From Cytobacillus horneckiae (GTDB lineage Bacteria; Bacillota; Bacilli; Bacillales; Cytobacillaceae), in the NCBI RefSeq assembly GCF_002835735.1, contig NZ_PISD01000016.1, positions 62,001 to 126,000 on the forward strand: 64,000 nucleotides of DNA. Reading direction: 5' to 3'. The notes beneath the pieces were generated by a model. That model did not search any database. It was not told the DNA's origin and saw nothing but the letters and a program-made list of their open reading frames with translations. A program made the position numbers and the translations under genes. This document shows positions 54,548 to 64,000 of this stretch, piece after piece. Numbering within the stretch: position 1 is the first letter of the stretch; each line of letters opens with the position of its first letter.

Positions 54548-57500
54548 TTACTGCCATTCTCTAAAGTTTTTTCTTAAACGATTTTTTATTTTTACTATTA
54601 CTATCACTTCGCCTTTACCCATTTTTTGTTTATTCCATTCATAAAAACTGGCAACTGTAATAAGTAATGATCCTCCCATTAATAAATAGCTCCACCAAGG
54701 CAAATTGCCCCAGAACGGTCTAGATTGAAGAATGACATTTATGAGCAAGACGATGGACCCGACAAAGAAATATGATTTTTTTCTGAAATAGATACCGGCA
54801 AGCAAAGCAATAATCGTTAATGTTCCTAATATGAGGGCATCATTCACTTGATTACTATTTAATGCATCAATTACTAATGTTAAAGCAACAACAACTAATA
54901 CGCCCCATTCTAAATATGAAGTCTGATATCGGAAACGCCCGTTTAATATTAAGCGAATGACGATAATAACACATACCAATGGAAGCATATAAAATTCTCT
55001 TTCGAAATAAGCCGGTAACCTTACTTCATTGATGAAAGCATAATATGGCTGCAATAGGTAAATAACGCTGCAAACTGCAGGAACCCAATATTGTTTTACT
55101 CTTTTTCGCTGCATCCATAATAGAACAGCAATGAGTAAACCAGGCAGAAGCTTCATCCATAAAGCCTCTAATTGATAAGCATATAATGATAATAAATACA
55201 GGCACGAAATGATTGTATAAACATCTATAAAAAACCACTTATTTGCGACGTGATACAGCTTTTTGGATAAAAGTGATCCTCCGAATAAAAATACTAAAGC
55301 AAACACTAAAACTACATTAAAGGCTGTCTCTAAGATTACTGCATTTGATAAAATATAATAATGAGTTGAAACGAACAGGATAAATAATGGAATCATATTA
55401 AGGATGCTCATCCCTCTCACATGAATGAAAGCAATGACTAACAAACTATAGACAATTAACGAAAGCCATTCAGGAAGACCAAAGGGATATTGGTTGAGAA
55501 ATGCAAGCAGCCCGATTATTGACCACGGAATCAGAAAGTCTTCAATTCGTTTTTTATTATTTTCTTTATTTATTTTCCAATAGGCAAAAACGAAAATACT
55601 TAAAGATATATACGCATAATGGCTATAGTAAGTCGAAAATGCAATGTGAATCAACAAGACCATAAATATAAATATGGATAAAAATGAACCATAAAGAAAG
55701 ATTCGTATGAAAACTTCCTTGTTCACGCGCTTTGCAGATAACAAGTAAATAACAGCCGCTCCTACAAAACTGTATAAGGATTGATCACCATTAAAGATTA
55801 AATTCAAGAATAAGGCAACAGGTAAATAAAGATGGCCTGTCACAAAATAACCTCTGGAAAAAATAAAATCCTTTTTAAGAAAACTATAGCCAATAACGAA
55901 AAGCAGGATTGCACCGAATGGCCACATAATTTTCGTGAAAAATACTGGTAATTGTGTAAAAGCATTCAAGCTGAATAAATAACCAAATAAAAAGACAAAT
56001 GAAGAAATATATGGTATCCATTTATTTTTACTCATGAAATATAAAGCTGCATAAACAACGGAACCAATCAAAAATATACTCGGTCTAATAGCGGTATGAG
56101 CGCTAAAAAATATTGAAAAAATGATAGACAATGTATAAAAGCCTTGAGCTGTATACACAATTTGTCTTTTAATATCAGCATAAAAAGTATATTTTGATAT
56201 GAAATTAAAGATGAATAGAACTGCACTTGCCAAGAAAGCACTTATTGTTATGCCTAAATGTTTGTTATAGAACTTAAAGCTAGTGTTCATTTCTTCACCG
56301 AAGAATAAAAAGGCACATCCAAGCACGAAAGGAATCAGCCAAGAGCAACTATCCTGATAATATTTTCTATTATCAAACCGATAAAGCAGCATAAATACCC
56401 CAGTTAATAATAAAAGCATCGTGCCAGCCTGTAAAAATGCACAGAAGCTTACACCAGCACAGACGGACAATACCATAATAATAAGTCCAACATTTTTGCT
56501 GCTATTGTTAATTGGTACGATATAATGATGTTTAATCAAATGCCCAAAAACGAGATGAAGAATAAACCCAATTAAAAAGTACGGCAATAATAAATCATTA
56601 AAAGCATAAATTTTCTGCGCAAAGAGCATTACTTCAAATAGAAATGCTGCAATAAAAATAGGTGGAAAATATTTGAATAGATAACCTTGTATGCGCGATT
56701 ACAAATAAAGAAATTGACCTGCTAAAAATATAAAAGCGACGAGCAGCGCATAAGAAGGTTCCATCAAATTGGCTAGTATTTTTTCTACAGATATATATAT
56801 AAAAGCGATGATTGCGGCCGCTGCACTAGTCAGCTGAAATACTTCTTCCCACGACCCCTTATTTACTAATAACTTAGGTACTGCTAAAAAGCTGATTGCG
56901 ACAAAACAATACAAAATTGGACTAACTGAAGAAAGGAAAGAATGTTCAATTAGCTGATAAGCTCCGTACACAATTAATAAGCTAAAGGCAAAATGATACT
57001 CCTTATTTCCCGAAATAAATACGATTGCGAGAAATAGACAGGCAGCCATTATTATACTCGCACTATGTATTACATGATCCTCAAAGAATAACGTCATAAA
57101 AACAGTTGTAAAAATTAGCTGAATTTGCACAAAATGTTTAAACTGCTCAATGAAAAGCAGAAATTGCTTTTTCTTGCGGAGCCAATGATAGCCCATTACA
57201 TATAGGAAGCTGAAAAAAGTCATTCCAAGATAAAACAAGTCATTCGTAAATCTGACAAACGCCAATGTATAGCCTGCTAAAAATGTCATTGTGATAAAAA
57301 CAAACCAAGCAAATAATCTTGAATTTAACTTCTTTGCTAATAGGAAATAAACCGGCAGAAGGCAAATGCTTCCTAAGGCTCCTAATAAAAACCGTCCTTG
57401 TCCATAGAATGAAAAATATGTGCCCAGTAATTCGAACCAGGCAATGGAAAGGATAAGTATTGGTAAAAATAAGCTGGCCAAAACATAAAAAGCAAAGGAT

Positions 57501-57949
57501 GTTTTTTTAATTTTCAGAACTTTATCAGCAAAAATGGCAATACCATAAAATAATACTGAGATAAGCGCTATACAGCCGCTCTTCATTACGTTTGACATAG
57601 TTGACCAATTGCTAGTTGCGATATAAATACCGCCGATTAAAAGCATCAATACACCGATGTTTAAAAGCCAAGAAATATTTCTCTCTCTTATTTCTTCAGG
57701 CGAAAGCCTCTTTTTCGTTATTCGTCTTTCGTTTTCTTCTGCCTGTTTTGGTATTTCTGCTTTCACTTCGGCAACATGGATTGATACGGCACTAGCCGCT
57801 AACACATTTTCTTTTATGGCCTCTTGGTCAAGTTTAAATTTTTCAAAGGCATCAATCGTTATACGATAATGATCATGAGAAATATACTCACCATCTTTTA
57901 AAGAAGACAGCTGTTTAACAAACAGCTCTCTATTGTCGCTGTCGGACAT
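54548..57949 (-). pseudogene. Large polytopic membrane protein (DUF2157/SCO7613-like), split by an in-frame stop
   Basis: Two long frames, 57949-56699 (416 residues) and 56629-54548 (693 residues), lie in the same reading phase with a single TAA (56699-56701) between them. The 23 codons after the TAA read 'SRIQGYLFKYFPPIFIAAF', again membrane-like. Read through, the gene gives about 1133 residues. There is an N-terminal charged cytoplasmic part with a 'LSPEEIRERNISWLLNIGVLMLLIGGIYIATSNW' start of DUF2157 and then some 25-30 membrane helices. A single C-to-T change (CAA to TAA) would explain the stop. The ATG at 57949 has GGAGG 8 bases upstream. Function of the family is unknown. Confidence 0.75.
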
Positions 57950-57976
57950 ATCATTTGCCTCCAATCCCACTCTGTT

Positions 57977-58014
57977 ATTAGTGTAATATTACACTAATGA
58001 TGTATATTAATCAA
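57977..58014 (-). promoter_or_regulatory. Promoter with 22-bp perfect palindromic operator
   Basis: On the minus strand TTGATT (58009-58014) and TAATAT (57986-57991) are 17 bases apart. A perfect palindrome with half-site ATTAGTGTAAT covers 57977-57998, overlapping the -10. This is a typical repressor layout. The regulator is unknown; AGTGTAAT/ATTACACT half-sites are used by some GntR and MarR proteins. Confidence 0.7.
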
Positions 58015-58040
58015 TATACATTTAAAGAGATCCCTAACTT

Positions 58041-58069
58041 AAATAAAGGTGCCCCTTAAGTAGGACACC
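58041..58069 (-). terminator. Terminator of the lipase gene
   Basis: The minus-strand stem GGTGTCC with GGGCACC (one mismatch) is followed by TTTATTT. Confidence 0.6.
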
Positions 58070-58083
58070 CTCTATTTGATTAT

Positions 58084-59667
58084 TTATGGTTTTTCAATAT
58101 ACACCGATCGGATAATCGTTCGATTAAATGGCGCCCCTTTGTTTGTTTGCCCTTTTATATCAATGGTTACATTGTACACTCCTGAATTGCTGACGGCAGG
58201 GAGCTGGCCGATGAAATGAGCTTGATTAACTTCCTGTATAGATGATGGAGTAGAATACACTTTTCCTGATTCATCCGTTAGATGAATATCAAATGAAAGA
58301 TTTTTTAATGTTTGTGAAGCAGTTATAGAAAAAGCAGCCGAATTTCCTTTTGCCATTCCCACCATATCCATTTTAATTGGCGAATGTTCACTATATTGAA
58401 CTGTTAACAAATAGGCATTCTGCTGTTCGTTTGTGTTCATATCAATTTGCCATTCACCTTGTTCTGTATTTATATTTTTAAAGCTGTGTATAGCAGCACC
58501 ATTAAAAAAGGATGTTTCTTCACCAGATATATCAGCAATACTTTGATAAACTTTCCCTGATGGAGAAATCATTTTAATATGATCAATAGCTGAAGCCGTA
58601 AGAACATTTACATGCTCTAATGTTTCATCATTCACGAAAAAGCGATTGCTTACCGTTTGATTTTGTAATAGCTGGCCACCATGCACATAATAGGACTCTT
58701 CGGTAGAAATAACTTGTTCTTTATCAATTGCGGCTTTGCTTTTCATTGAAACTCCAGCAATCGAAGCCGTTCGAAGCTGCGGCTCTATTCGTGAAAAAAC
58801 AGCTGAGCCCATCCGAATGCGATCGTGATCAATTGCTGAATCAGTAAATAAGTGGTTGCCATATGGAAGGAGTGTACTCCATTCATTAACTAGACCATCA
58901 TTTGAGCCATGGGATGAAAGATATTGCCCGCCCATCCATAACGCTGACATAGCCGGACCTTTATTTGTCCCTGCAACTGTATAATATTTATTTTTTAAAG
59001 CATTGGAATGATTGTCTGTTAATGAACGAAAATGTGCCATTTCACCAACCTGAAGCGAATATGTTCCATCATCTTTCTGTCCCAGAAGTGTGCCTAACCA
59101 CCCTGCCCACCAGCTATAGGCTAAATCCGCTAAATGTGATCCGTGATGAGGAGAACCTAAAGTAAAAACTCTGCCTACATATTGATGTGCGCCATAATGG
59201 ATTAAAGCAGCTTGTGTATCAGGTCCGCCCTTGCTATGAGCAATAATATTTACTTTTTTTCCGTTGAAATGTTGACTAATATCTTGAAGTAATGAGGCAA
59301 GCAATTCACCATTTGCATATTGGCTGGAAGAACCATTTCCTGCTGCATCATATAGCTGAACAAATACTGTTTGATACCCAGCTTCATATGCTTTTGTATA
59401 CATATCATTGACACCATGATACTCTGTTTCGCCGTACCAGCTTGTTGAACTGCCATTTTTTCCTTGTACAAATACAATTGGGGGTTTATTAGGGTCTAAA
59501 TTGGGAGGGGTGCTGCCGAGAAACCAATCGCCAGGTGTAAAGCTTTCACCCGGCGGCTTCAACTTTCCTGTCAATTCATTTTGCGCCGATGCCGTAACAG
59601 GTGAAACTGCAAAAAACAATAAAGAAACAAATGAAACAAGCGACACAATCTTTTTCAAATAAATCAT
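58084..59667 (-). CDS. Secreted lipase/esterase with C-terminal beta-rich domains
   Basis: The 527-residue protein has a Sec signal peptide (cleavage expected after 'TASA', residue 28) and an alpha/beta-hydrolase domain. The nucleophile is Ser145 in 'IIAHSKGGPD' (A-x-S-x-G). 'FTLGSPHHGSHLADLAY' is typical of family I lipases and the catalytic His is probably in 'DHDRIRMG'. Residues after about 310 form two beta-rich domains that may bind surface or substrate. The AHSKG form of the nucleophile elbow is common in Bacillus lipases. It stands alone. Confidence 0.85.
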   Translation of the reverse strand: MIYLKKIVSLVSFVSLLFFAVSPVTASAQNELTGKLKPPGESFTPGDWFLGSTPPNLDPNKPPIVFVQGKNGSSTSWYGETEYHGVNDMYTKAYEAGYQTVFVQLYDAAGNGSSSQYANGELLASLLQDISQHFNGKKVNIIAHSKGGPDTQAALIHYGAHQYVGRVFTLGSPHHGSHLADLAYSWWAGWLGTLLGQKDDGTYSLQVGEMAHFRSLTDNHSNALKNKYYTVAGTNKGPAMSALWMGGQYLSSHGSNDGLVNEWSTLLPYGNHLFTDSAIDHDRIRMGSAVFSRIEPQLRTASIAGVSMKSKAAIDKEQVISTEESYYVHGGQLLQNQTVSNRFFVNDETLEHVNVLTASAIDHIKMISPSGKVYQSIADISGEETSFFNGAAIHSFKNINTEQGEWQIDMNTNEQQNAYLLTVQYSEHSPIKMDMVGMAKGNSAAFSITASQTLKNLSFDIHLTDESGKVYSTPSSIQEVNQAHFIGQLPAVSNSGVYNVTIDIKGQTNKGAPFNRTIIRSVYIEKP

Positions 59668-59845
59668 CCTCCTACTTTGAATATGAAGATGGCTTGCAAA
59701 GGGAACAGTGACACTTTAAGCACCAAACCATCACGGCTTGATTTAAAGCGTAAGTAAAACGCTCTATATTCTTTTATGCTCCCGTAAAGGAAATCCTTCC
59801 TTTTTATAAAAAACACAACTAATGATTCATATCACCTAAATACAA

Positions 59846-59905
59846 AAAGTCTCAATAGAATAAAAGGATGCACAATGTACAAACCTTTAGAACTATTGAG
59901 ACTTT
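59846..59905 (-). terminator. Terminator of helD
   Basis: A 13-bp perfect inverted repeat, AAAGTCTCAATAG with CTATTGAGACTTT, has an inner AAAGG/CCTTT stem. TTTTTG follows on the minus strand. Apart from this, the 240-base gap to the lipase gene shows nothing I can name. Confidence 0.75.
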
Positions 59906-59909
59906 AGCT

Positions 59910-62189
59910 TTATCGAAGAATTTTTCTATAGGATGCTTCATCCGCTTCTTTTATAAATGGATTACCATCTTCAGTAGAAAATAATATAAGCGTATGCATC
60001 GCTCGGGTACATGCTGTATAAAAAAGCTTTCGTTCATATTCTAATTGATATTCTGCTGCATTATGAATAAATACTGCATCAAACTCGATTCCTTTTGCCA
60101 AATAGGATGGAATGACTAACACTCCCTTTTCATAGGACAAAGTGTGTTTATCAATCAGTTTTACATTGTGAAGATCCGGCATTAATTGCTTATACACCTG
60201 TTCGCTTTCACTTGCATTTTTGCAAATAACCGCTATTGTCTCGTCTCCTGCTTTTTTGCATTCATCAATTTTATTCAGCATTTCTTGATAAAAAACATTA
60301 GAGGAGCATTGGATAAGAAGTGGCTTTTCACCTTTTCGATTAAATGGCTGAATGTCCTCTCCATCTGCAATTAAACTTTTTGTAAACTCAACGATTTCTT
60401 TAGTTGATCGATAACTCCTCATTAATCGGTAAGTTTCCCCAACTGCTACTTCATATAATGTGGATTTAGAGAAAGAATGAAAATATATTGATTGATTTAA
60501 ATCGCCAAGCAGCGTCCATTTACTATAGGGATAGAGCTCTTGCATAAAAGCAAATTGGAAGGGCGAATAATCTTGAGCTTCATCAACAAATATGTGGCGT
60601 ATCGATGTATTGGATCTTTTGCCCTCAATTTGATCCTGTAAATATAAATAAGGGGTAGCATCCTCGTAAGAAAGATGATTTTGTTGTATATTCTTTACTG
60701 TGTAATCTGCCAGCAGCTCATAATCTTTATTTTTTATATGTGAAAATAATTGAATAAAAATCATCTTCATGTCGATAAATTTCATTTTTTTAATTTTACT
60801 TTTTATCGGTTTGAATTTTTTGCTAACGATCATTTTTGATAAAAATTTCTTCTCTATTTCATAATCATCAAATGAGTCTTCATTATTCCTCTTTTGCATA
60901 TCTTTGTACGCTTCCAAATAATCATCTTTATCGAGAAATTCAATAGCATTTTCTACCCATGGCTTTCTTCTTTCGTTTTTTTCCCTTTTCCTTATTTCGA
61001 TTAATAGCCATTCTTGAAGCAGTTGCATTCTATTTGGAATGGGAATCGTCGATTCAAGGGAATAAAAATAGCTTTTAATTGATTCCTTGTTTATAATCGT
61101 TTCCCCACGAAAGACAATGTCAGTAAAAACAAGCCCATCATTTAATAAATAGCCTAAATAATTGTCAATCTCCTTTTTATAAGCTAAAGAAGATTTATAC
61201 TGTATATTCTTTTTTCTTATTGCCAGTTTTTCCTGATCCTCAGCAGTGAGCAAATATTCCATTTGATCAAATGGGTCTTCTATTATAAATATACTTGCCA
61301 AGCGACTATTTAAATATTGCTGGAAGGTTGTTTGCTCCATATTATCTTCACCGAGTTCGGGCAAAACTGTTGCTACATAACTATTGAATAAAGGGTTAGG
61401 CGAAAAAAGAATGATGTTGTCTGAATGAAGCGTATTGCGAAAACGATAGAGCAGAAATGCCGCTCTCTGGAGAGCAGCTGAGGTTTTTCCGCTGCCTGCA
61501 ACCCCTTGAACGACTACAATCTTATCTTTAGTATTACGAATAATAGCATTCTGTTCCTTTTGAATGGTGGCAACGATGCTTTTCATTTGTGAATTTGCTT
61601 GATTGCCAAGCACTTCCTGCAACAGTTGATCACCTATTGTTAACCCGGTGTCGAACAGTCCATTTATTAGTCCATTTTTTATAATAAATTGCCGCTTTAA
61701 AGTAATATCTCCTTTTATTTCTCCATAAGGTGTTTCGTATTGTGCATGACCAGGGGAATAATCATAATACAAGCTCGATATCGGTGCACGCCAATCATAA
61801 ATAAGAAAATTTTCATCATCACTATCCATTAATGAAGCAATGCCGATGTAGATTTTGTCAGATTGATTTTCTCCCTTTTCGTGAAAATCAATCCTTCCAA
61901 AATAAGGAGAGTTTTTTAATTTCGCTAGCGTATTCAGCTGTTTATCAATCAGCCCCTTACTTCTCTCTCTCTCAGAAAGAAGTTCTGCTTGCTGCTTAAT
62001 GCTCGTAAATGTTTCTATTACATCATCAGGTTCATCCAGGTTAACTGTAACATCATCCCAAAACTCCTGTTTTATTTGCTGAACTTGTGATCCAACACTT
62101 TTAGTCTTTCCTATGTAATTAGCAGTTTTTCTGTCAATTTCCTCAATAATCTCATTTACACGCTGCTGTTCATTACGGATATCGCTCAT
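59910..62189 (-). CDS. helD: HelD, RNA polymerase recycling ATPase
   Basis: The 759-residue UvrD/Rep-like protein begins with the long antiparallel coiled coil that enters the RNA polymerase secondary channel ('EQQRVNEIIEEIDRKTANYIG'). Family blocks 'FLIYDWRAPISSLYYDY' and 'GEIKGDITLKRQF' follow. The helicase core has Walker A 'VQGVAGSGKTSAALQRAAFLLYR' near 230 and Walker B 'HIFVDEAQDYSPFQF'. HelD frees stalled RNA polymerase from nucleic acid. Length agrees with B. subtilis HelD (774). Confidence 0.93.
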   Translation of the reverse strand: MSDIRNEQQRVNEIIEEIDRKTANYIGKTKSVGSQVQQIKQEFWDDVTVNLDEPDDVIETFTSIKQQAELLSERERSKGLIDKQLNTLAKLKNSPYFGRIDFHEKGENQSDKIYIGIASLMDSDDENFLIYDWRAPISSLYYDYSPGHAQYETPYGEIKGDITLKRQFIIKNGLINGLFDTGLTIGDQLLQEVLGNQANSQMKSIVATIQKEQNAIIRNTKDKIVVVQGVAGSGKTSAALQRAAFLLYRFRNTLHSDNIILFSPNPLFNSYVATVLPELGEDNMEQTTFQQYLNSRLASIFIIEDPFDQMEYLLTAEDQEKLAIRKKNIQYKSSLAYKKEIDNYLGYLLNDGLVFTDIVFRGETIINKESIKSYFYSLESTIPIPNRMQLLQEWLLIEIRKREKNERRKPWVENAIEFLDKDDYLEAYKDMQKRNNEDSFDDYEIEKKFLSKMIVSKKFKPIKSKIKKMKFIDMKMIFIQLFSHIKNKDYELLADYTVKNIQQNHLSYEDATPYLYLQDQIEGKRSNTSIRHIFVDEAQDYSPFQFAFMQELYPYSKWTLLGDLNQSIYFHSFSKSTLYEVAVGETYRLMRSYRSTKEIVEFTKSLIADGEDIQPFNRKGEKPLLIQCSSNVFYQEMLNKIDECKKAGDETIAVICKNASESEQVYKQLMPDLHNVKLIDKHTLSYEKGVLVIPSYLAKGIEFDAVFIHNAAEYQLEYERKLFYTACTRAMHTLILFSTEDGNPFIKEADEASYRKILR

Positions 62190-62218
62190 TAAAACACTCC
62201 TAAAAAAATAGATTATTG

Positions 62219-62376
62219 TTGACTTAAGATTATTTCTATGCTATTGTTATTATAGGGATAAAATATATTTCAAATGTAAAAATCGCCACTAGACTTTATG
62301 TTAACATGCAATCATAATGATTTCAATATTTTTTTACATATCATTTAACATCTCTATATACTAGAGATGTTTTTTT
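62219..62376 (+). ncRNA. Candidate small RNA upstream of helD
   Basis: TTGACT (62219-62224) and TATTGT (62242-62247) with a 17-base spacer could start a plus-strand transcript near 62254. A hairpin, ACATCTCTA with TAGAGATGT, followed by seven T (62348-62376) would end it. No plus-strand gene lies here. This would be a ~120-base RNA divergent from helD. Confidence 0.3.
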
Positions 62377-62389
62377 ATGCAATACATCA

Positions 62390-62414
62390 AAAGCTGAGCT
62401 CAATGCTCAGCTTT
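62390..62414 (-). terminator. Terminator of the Gfo/Idh/MocA gene
   Basis: The 10-bp perfect stem AAAGCTGAGC with GCTCAGCTTT closes a 5-base loop, with TTTTG after it on the minus strand. Confidence 0.75.
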
Positions 62415-62421
62415 CATTCGC

Positions 62422-63375
62422 TTAACTATTTAATAATGATTCCAATACGATCTGAACTTGATGTCCGTCCTTAAAGTCTATAACAAATCCACCGCTTCTA
62501 TCCATTGCTTTCACACATTCTGCTACAAGATTCAGCTCTGATTTAGCTTCAACTTTAACAGACTCAGCGTCAGAATCACCTTTAGTCAGTATAACATCTT
62601 TCCAATTAACCAAGTCAATTGCCCCTTCATCACCAAACAACTTCATCGATAAATGTTCTTTTTGACCAATGCCGCTTGAGCCATTAAAGATAACGGGTAT
62701 GCCACCTTCTAACTCCATACGGGCAACAAATCCTGTTTCGCAACTTTCTCTGTCTTCAGGATATTCGACAAATGAAGCAATCACTTTCAATTCTCCAAAT
62801 AAAGAATGTATCAGTTGAATAAAATGAGGAGTTACCTCGCGAATAAAACCGCCCTGCTCTCTCGATGATATCCAAGCATTCTGCTGCCACCGCCTTGGCC
62901 ACTCTGTAAAGTGCATATTCATTTCAATTCTTTTTAGTTTACCGATTTCGCCTGCTTGCACCTTTTGCTGGATTATTAATTTCTCATTGCTGTATGCCAT
63001 TGGAAAGTTCATTGCATGAACTAGCCCAGTTCTCTCCGCTAATACTTTCATTTTCAATGATTCTTCTATTGAGTTTGCTAACGGTTTTTCACAGAGGATA
63101 TGCTTCCCGCTTTTTAAGATATCGATTGCAATGCTGGAATGATATTTAGGCGGCACCGCCAAGTATACTAGTTTAATTGTTTCATCATTCAGCATATGTA
63201 AATAGTCAGTATATAAATCAGCTTCAGGTACTTTTTGGGCAAATTCAGCAAGCCTCTCCTCATTTACGTCACATAAAGCAGCAACTTGTGTACGATGATG
63301 ACCTAAAAAGCTCTTCAGCACTCTTTCTCCTACTGCTCCTACACCTATCATCCCTACTTTAACTGTTTCTTGCAT
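62422..63375 (-). CDS. Gfo/Idh/MocA family oxidoreductase
   Basis: The 317-residue NAD(P)-dependent oxidoreductase has the nucleotide motif 'MIGVGAVGERVLKSF' (8-22) and the family's 'HILCEKPLANSIEES' with the catalytic Lys. A C-terminal beta-sheet domain follows. Substrates are usually sugars, inositols or related compounds, and nothing nearby fixes which. It starts at ATG behind AGGTGAC and forms a single-gene unit. Confidence 0.88.
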   Translation of the reverse strand: MQETVKVGMIGVGAVGERVLKSFLGHHRTQVAALCDVNEERLAEFAQKVPEADLYTDYLHMLNDETIKLVYLAVPPKYHSSIAIDILKSGKHILCEKPLANSIEESLKMKVLAERTGLVHAMNFPMAYSNEKLIIQQKVQAGEIGKLKRIEMNMHFTEWPRRWQQNAWISSREQGGFIREVTPHFIQLIHSLFGELKVIASFVEYPEDRESCETGFVARMELEGGIPVIFNGSSGIGQKEHLSMKLFGDEGAIDLVNWKDVILTKGDSDAESVKVEAKSELNLVAECVKAMDRSGGFVIDFKDGHQVQIVLESLLNS

Positions 63376-63530
63376 TTTGTCACCTACTATTGAAATTTTA
63401 GATTTTCTCTATTAGCATTATATCGTTTTTTGCTTAATTATTGCGAATTTTTCATAATTTTTAAAGGGTTCTTACAATAGAATGATTAATATTAGTAGGA
63501 AACGGTATTTTGATTTGAAAGGATGATTAG

Positions 63531-64000
63531 ATGCATAAATCAAATGTAAAGATTTTTCGTGTTCCGATTCCTACTCCTACTTTATGGCCACATTCAACAA
63601 CAAATAGCTATTTAATCGGCGACGAAAATGAATCGATTTTAATAGATGCCGGTTATGATCAGAAAGAAACGAAATGGGTGCTGGAGCAATCATTGCAAGA
63701 ATTCAATTTAGCGATTCCAAAAAGGATATTATTAACACATGCACATAGTGATCATGCGCCTGGTGTCATGCAATTAGCGGATTGGGAAGCAAGTGTATAC
63801 TGCCACCCACTGGAAAAAGAAGAGGTGCTTAAATGCATCCCCACATTGGATACGCTTCATTTTTTAGAGGATAATAGCCGGCTGACTATAGGTCATACAG
63901 AGATCAATATCCTTCACAGTCCAGGTCATACCGCAGGTCAATTGAATTTTTATATTCCATCACAGCAAATTCTGCTTGCTGGCGACAACCTGATTGAAAA
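63531..64000 (+). CDS. MBL-fold metallo-hydrolase, N-terminal part (3' end outside window)
   Basis: The start is ATG 63531 behind AAAGGATG and the frame runs off the window. The 156 residues seen contain the beta-lactamase fold: 'NSYLIGDENESILIDAGYD', the zinc motif 'LTHAHSDHAPGVMQL' (HxHxDH), 'HSPGHTAGQLNFYIP' with the next His, and 'LLAGDNLIE' with the bridging Asp. It is a hydrolase of the glyoxalase II/RNase Z-like superfamily; the substrate is not evident. Confidence 0.88.
   Translation, partial: MHKSNVKIFRVPIPTPTLWPHSTTNSYLIGDENESILIDAGYDQKETKWVLEQSLQEFNLAIPKRILLTHAHSDHAPGVMQLADWEASVYCHPLEKEEVLKCIPTLDTLHFLEDNSRLTIGHTEINILHSPGHTAGQLNFYIPSQQILLAGDNLIE

Noticed and set aside
1..64000. CRISPR arrays, tRNA or rRNA genes, insertion sequences, prophage
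   Set aside because: I looked for regularly spaced repeats, tRNA-like arms, rRNA and transposase or phage genes and saw none.

Overview
The window is a 64 kb piece of a low-GC, endospore-forming member of the Bacillaceae. Support for this comes from spore-specific small proteins (SspN, SspO, SspP, the alpha-crystallin coat protein CotM), GGAGG-type ribosome binding sites, and a backbone syntenic with the B. subtilis parC-parE-yneT-plsY(yneS)...yneR-yneQ-yneP...sspN...yneN-citB-sspO-sspP-cotM region. I cannot name the species. Phenylalanine dehydrogenase plus a phenylacetate pathway points to the PheDH-carrying bacilli rather than to B. subtilis itself.

Layout. 1-12.9 kb is the housekeeping part: the tail of a LuxR-type regulator, topoisomerase IV (parC, parE), a CoA-binding protein, a membrane-anchored GH18 hydrolase, PlsY, a sporulation-type histidine kinase, the BrnQ branched-chain amino acid carrier with a CodY box, a GntR regulator with operator-like repeats, and YneR. 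12.9-22.2 kb holds a double-AAA ATPase operon with YneP and YneQ, the spore genes, a TlpA-like thioredoxin next to an apparently frameshifted membrane protein, and aconitase with a textbook CcpC dyad. 22.2-28.1 kb holds threonine catabolism (tdh-kbl), an FMN reductase, and catalase with a PerR box and a PerR-type regulator. 28.1-32.1 kb is a two-gene Pnkp-Hen1 RNA repair cassette, followed by an ABC-F protein.

33.9-54.5 kb is an aromatic amino acid catabolic island, all on the minus strand. One operon degrades tyrosine through homogentisate (hpd, flavin reductase-like, fumarylacetoacetase, hmgA). Next to it lie phenylalanine dehydrogenase, a complete 2-oxoacid dehydrogenase complex (E1 alpha, E1 beta, E2, E3), a hotdog thioesterase, an ABC importer, PaaX, and paaABCD with paaF, paaG and an EthD-like gene. 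I read this as a direct route: phenylalanine to phenylpyruvate (PheDH), phenylpyruvate to phenylacetyl-CoA (the dehydrogenase complex acting as a phenylpyruvate dehydrogenase), then the Paa epoxidase. It would need no free phenylacetate and no PaaK ligase. A shared palindrome, ATAACGTTAT, sits at the promoters of paaA, paaX, the ABC importer and the thioesterase and is the likely PaaX operator. A perfect cre site precedes pheDH and a CodY box precedes paaA.

54.5-64 kb holds a very large membrane protein gene split by one in-frame TAA, a secreted lipase, HelD, a Gfo/Idh/MocA oxidoreductase and the start of an MBL-fold hydrolase. A possible small RNA lies upstream of helD.
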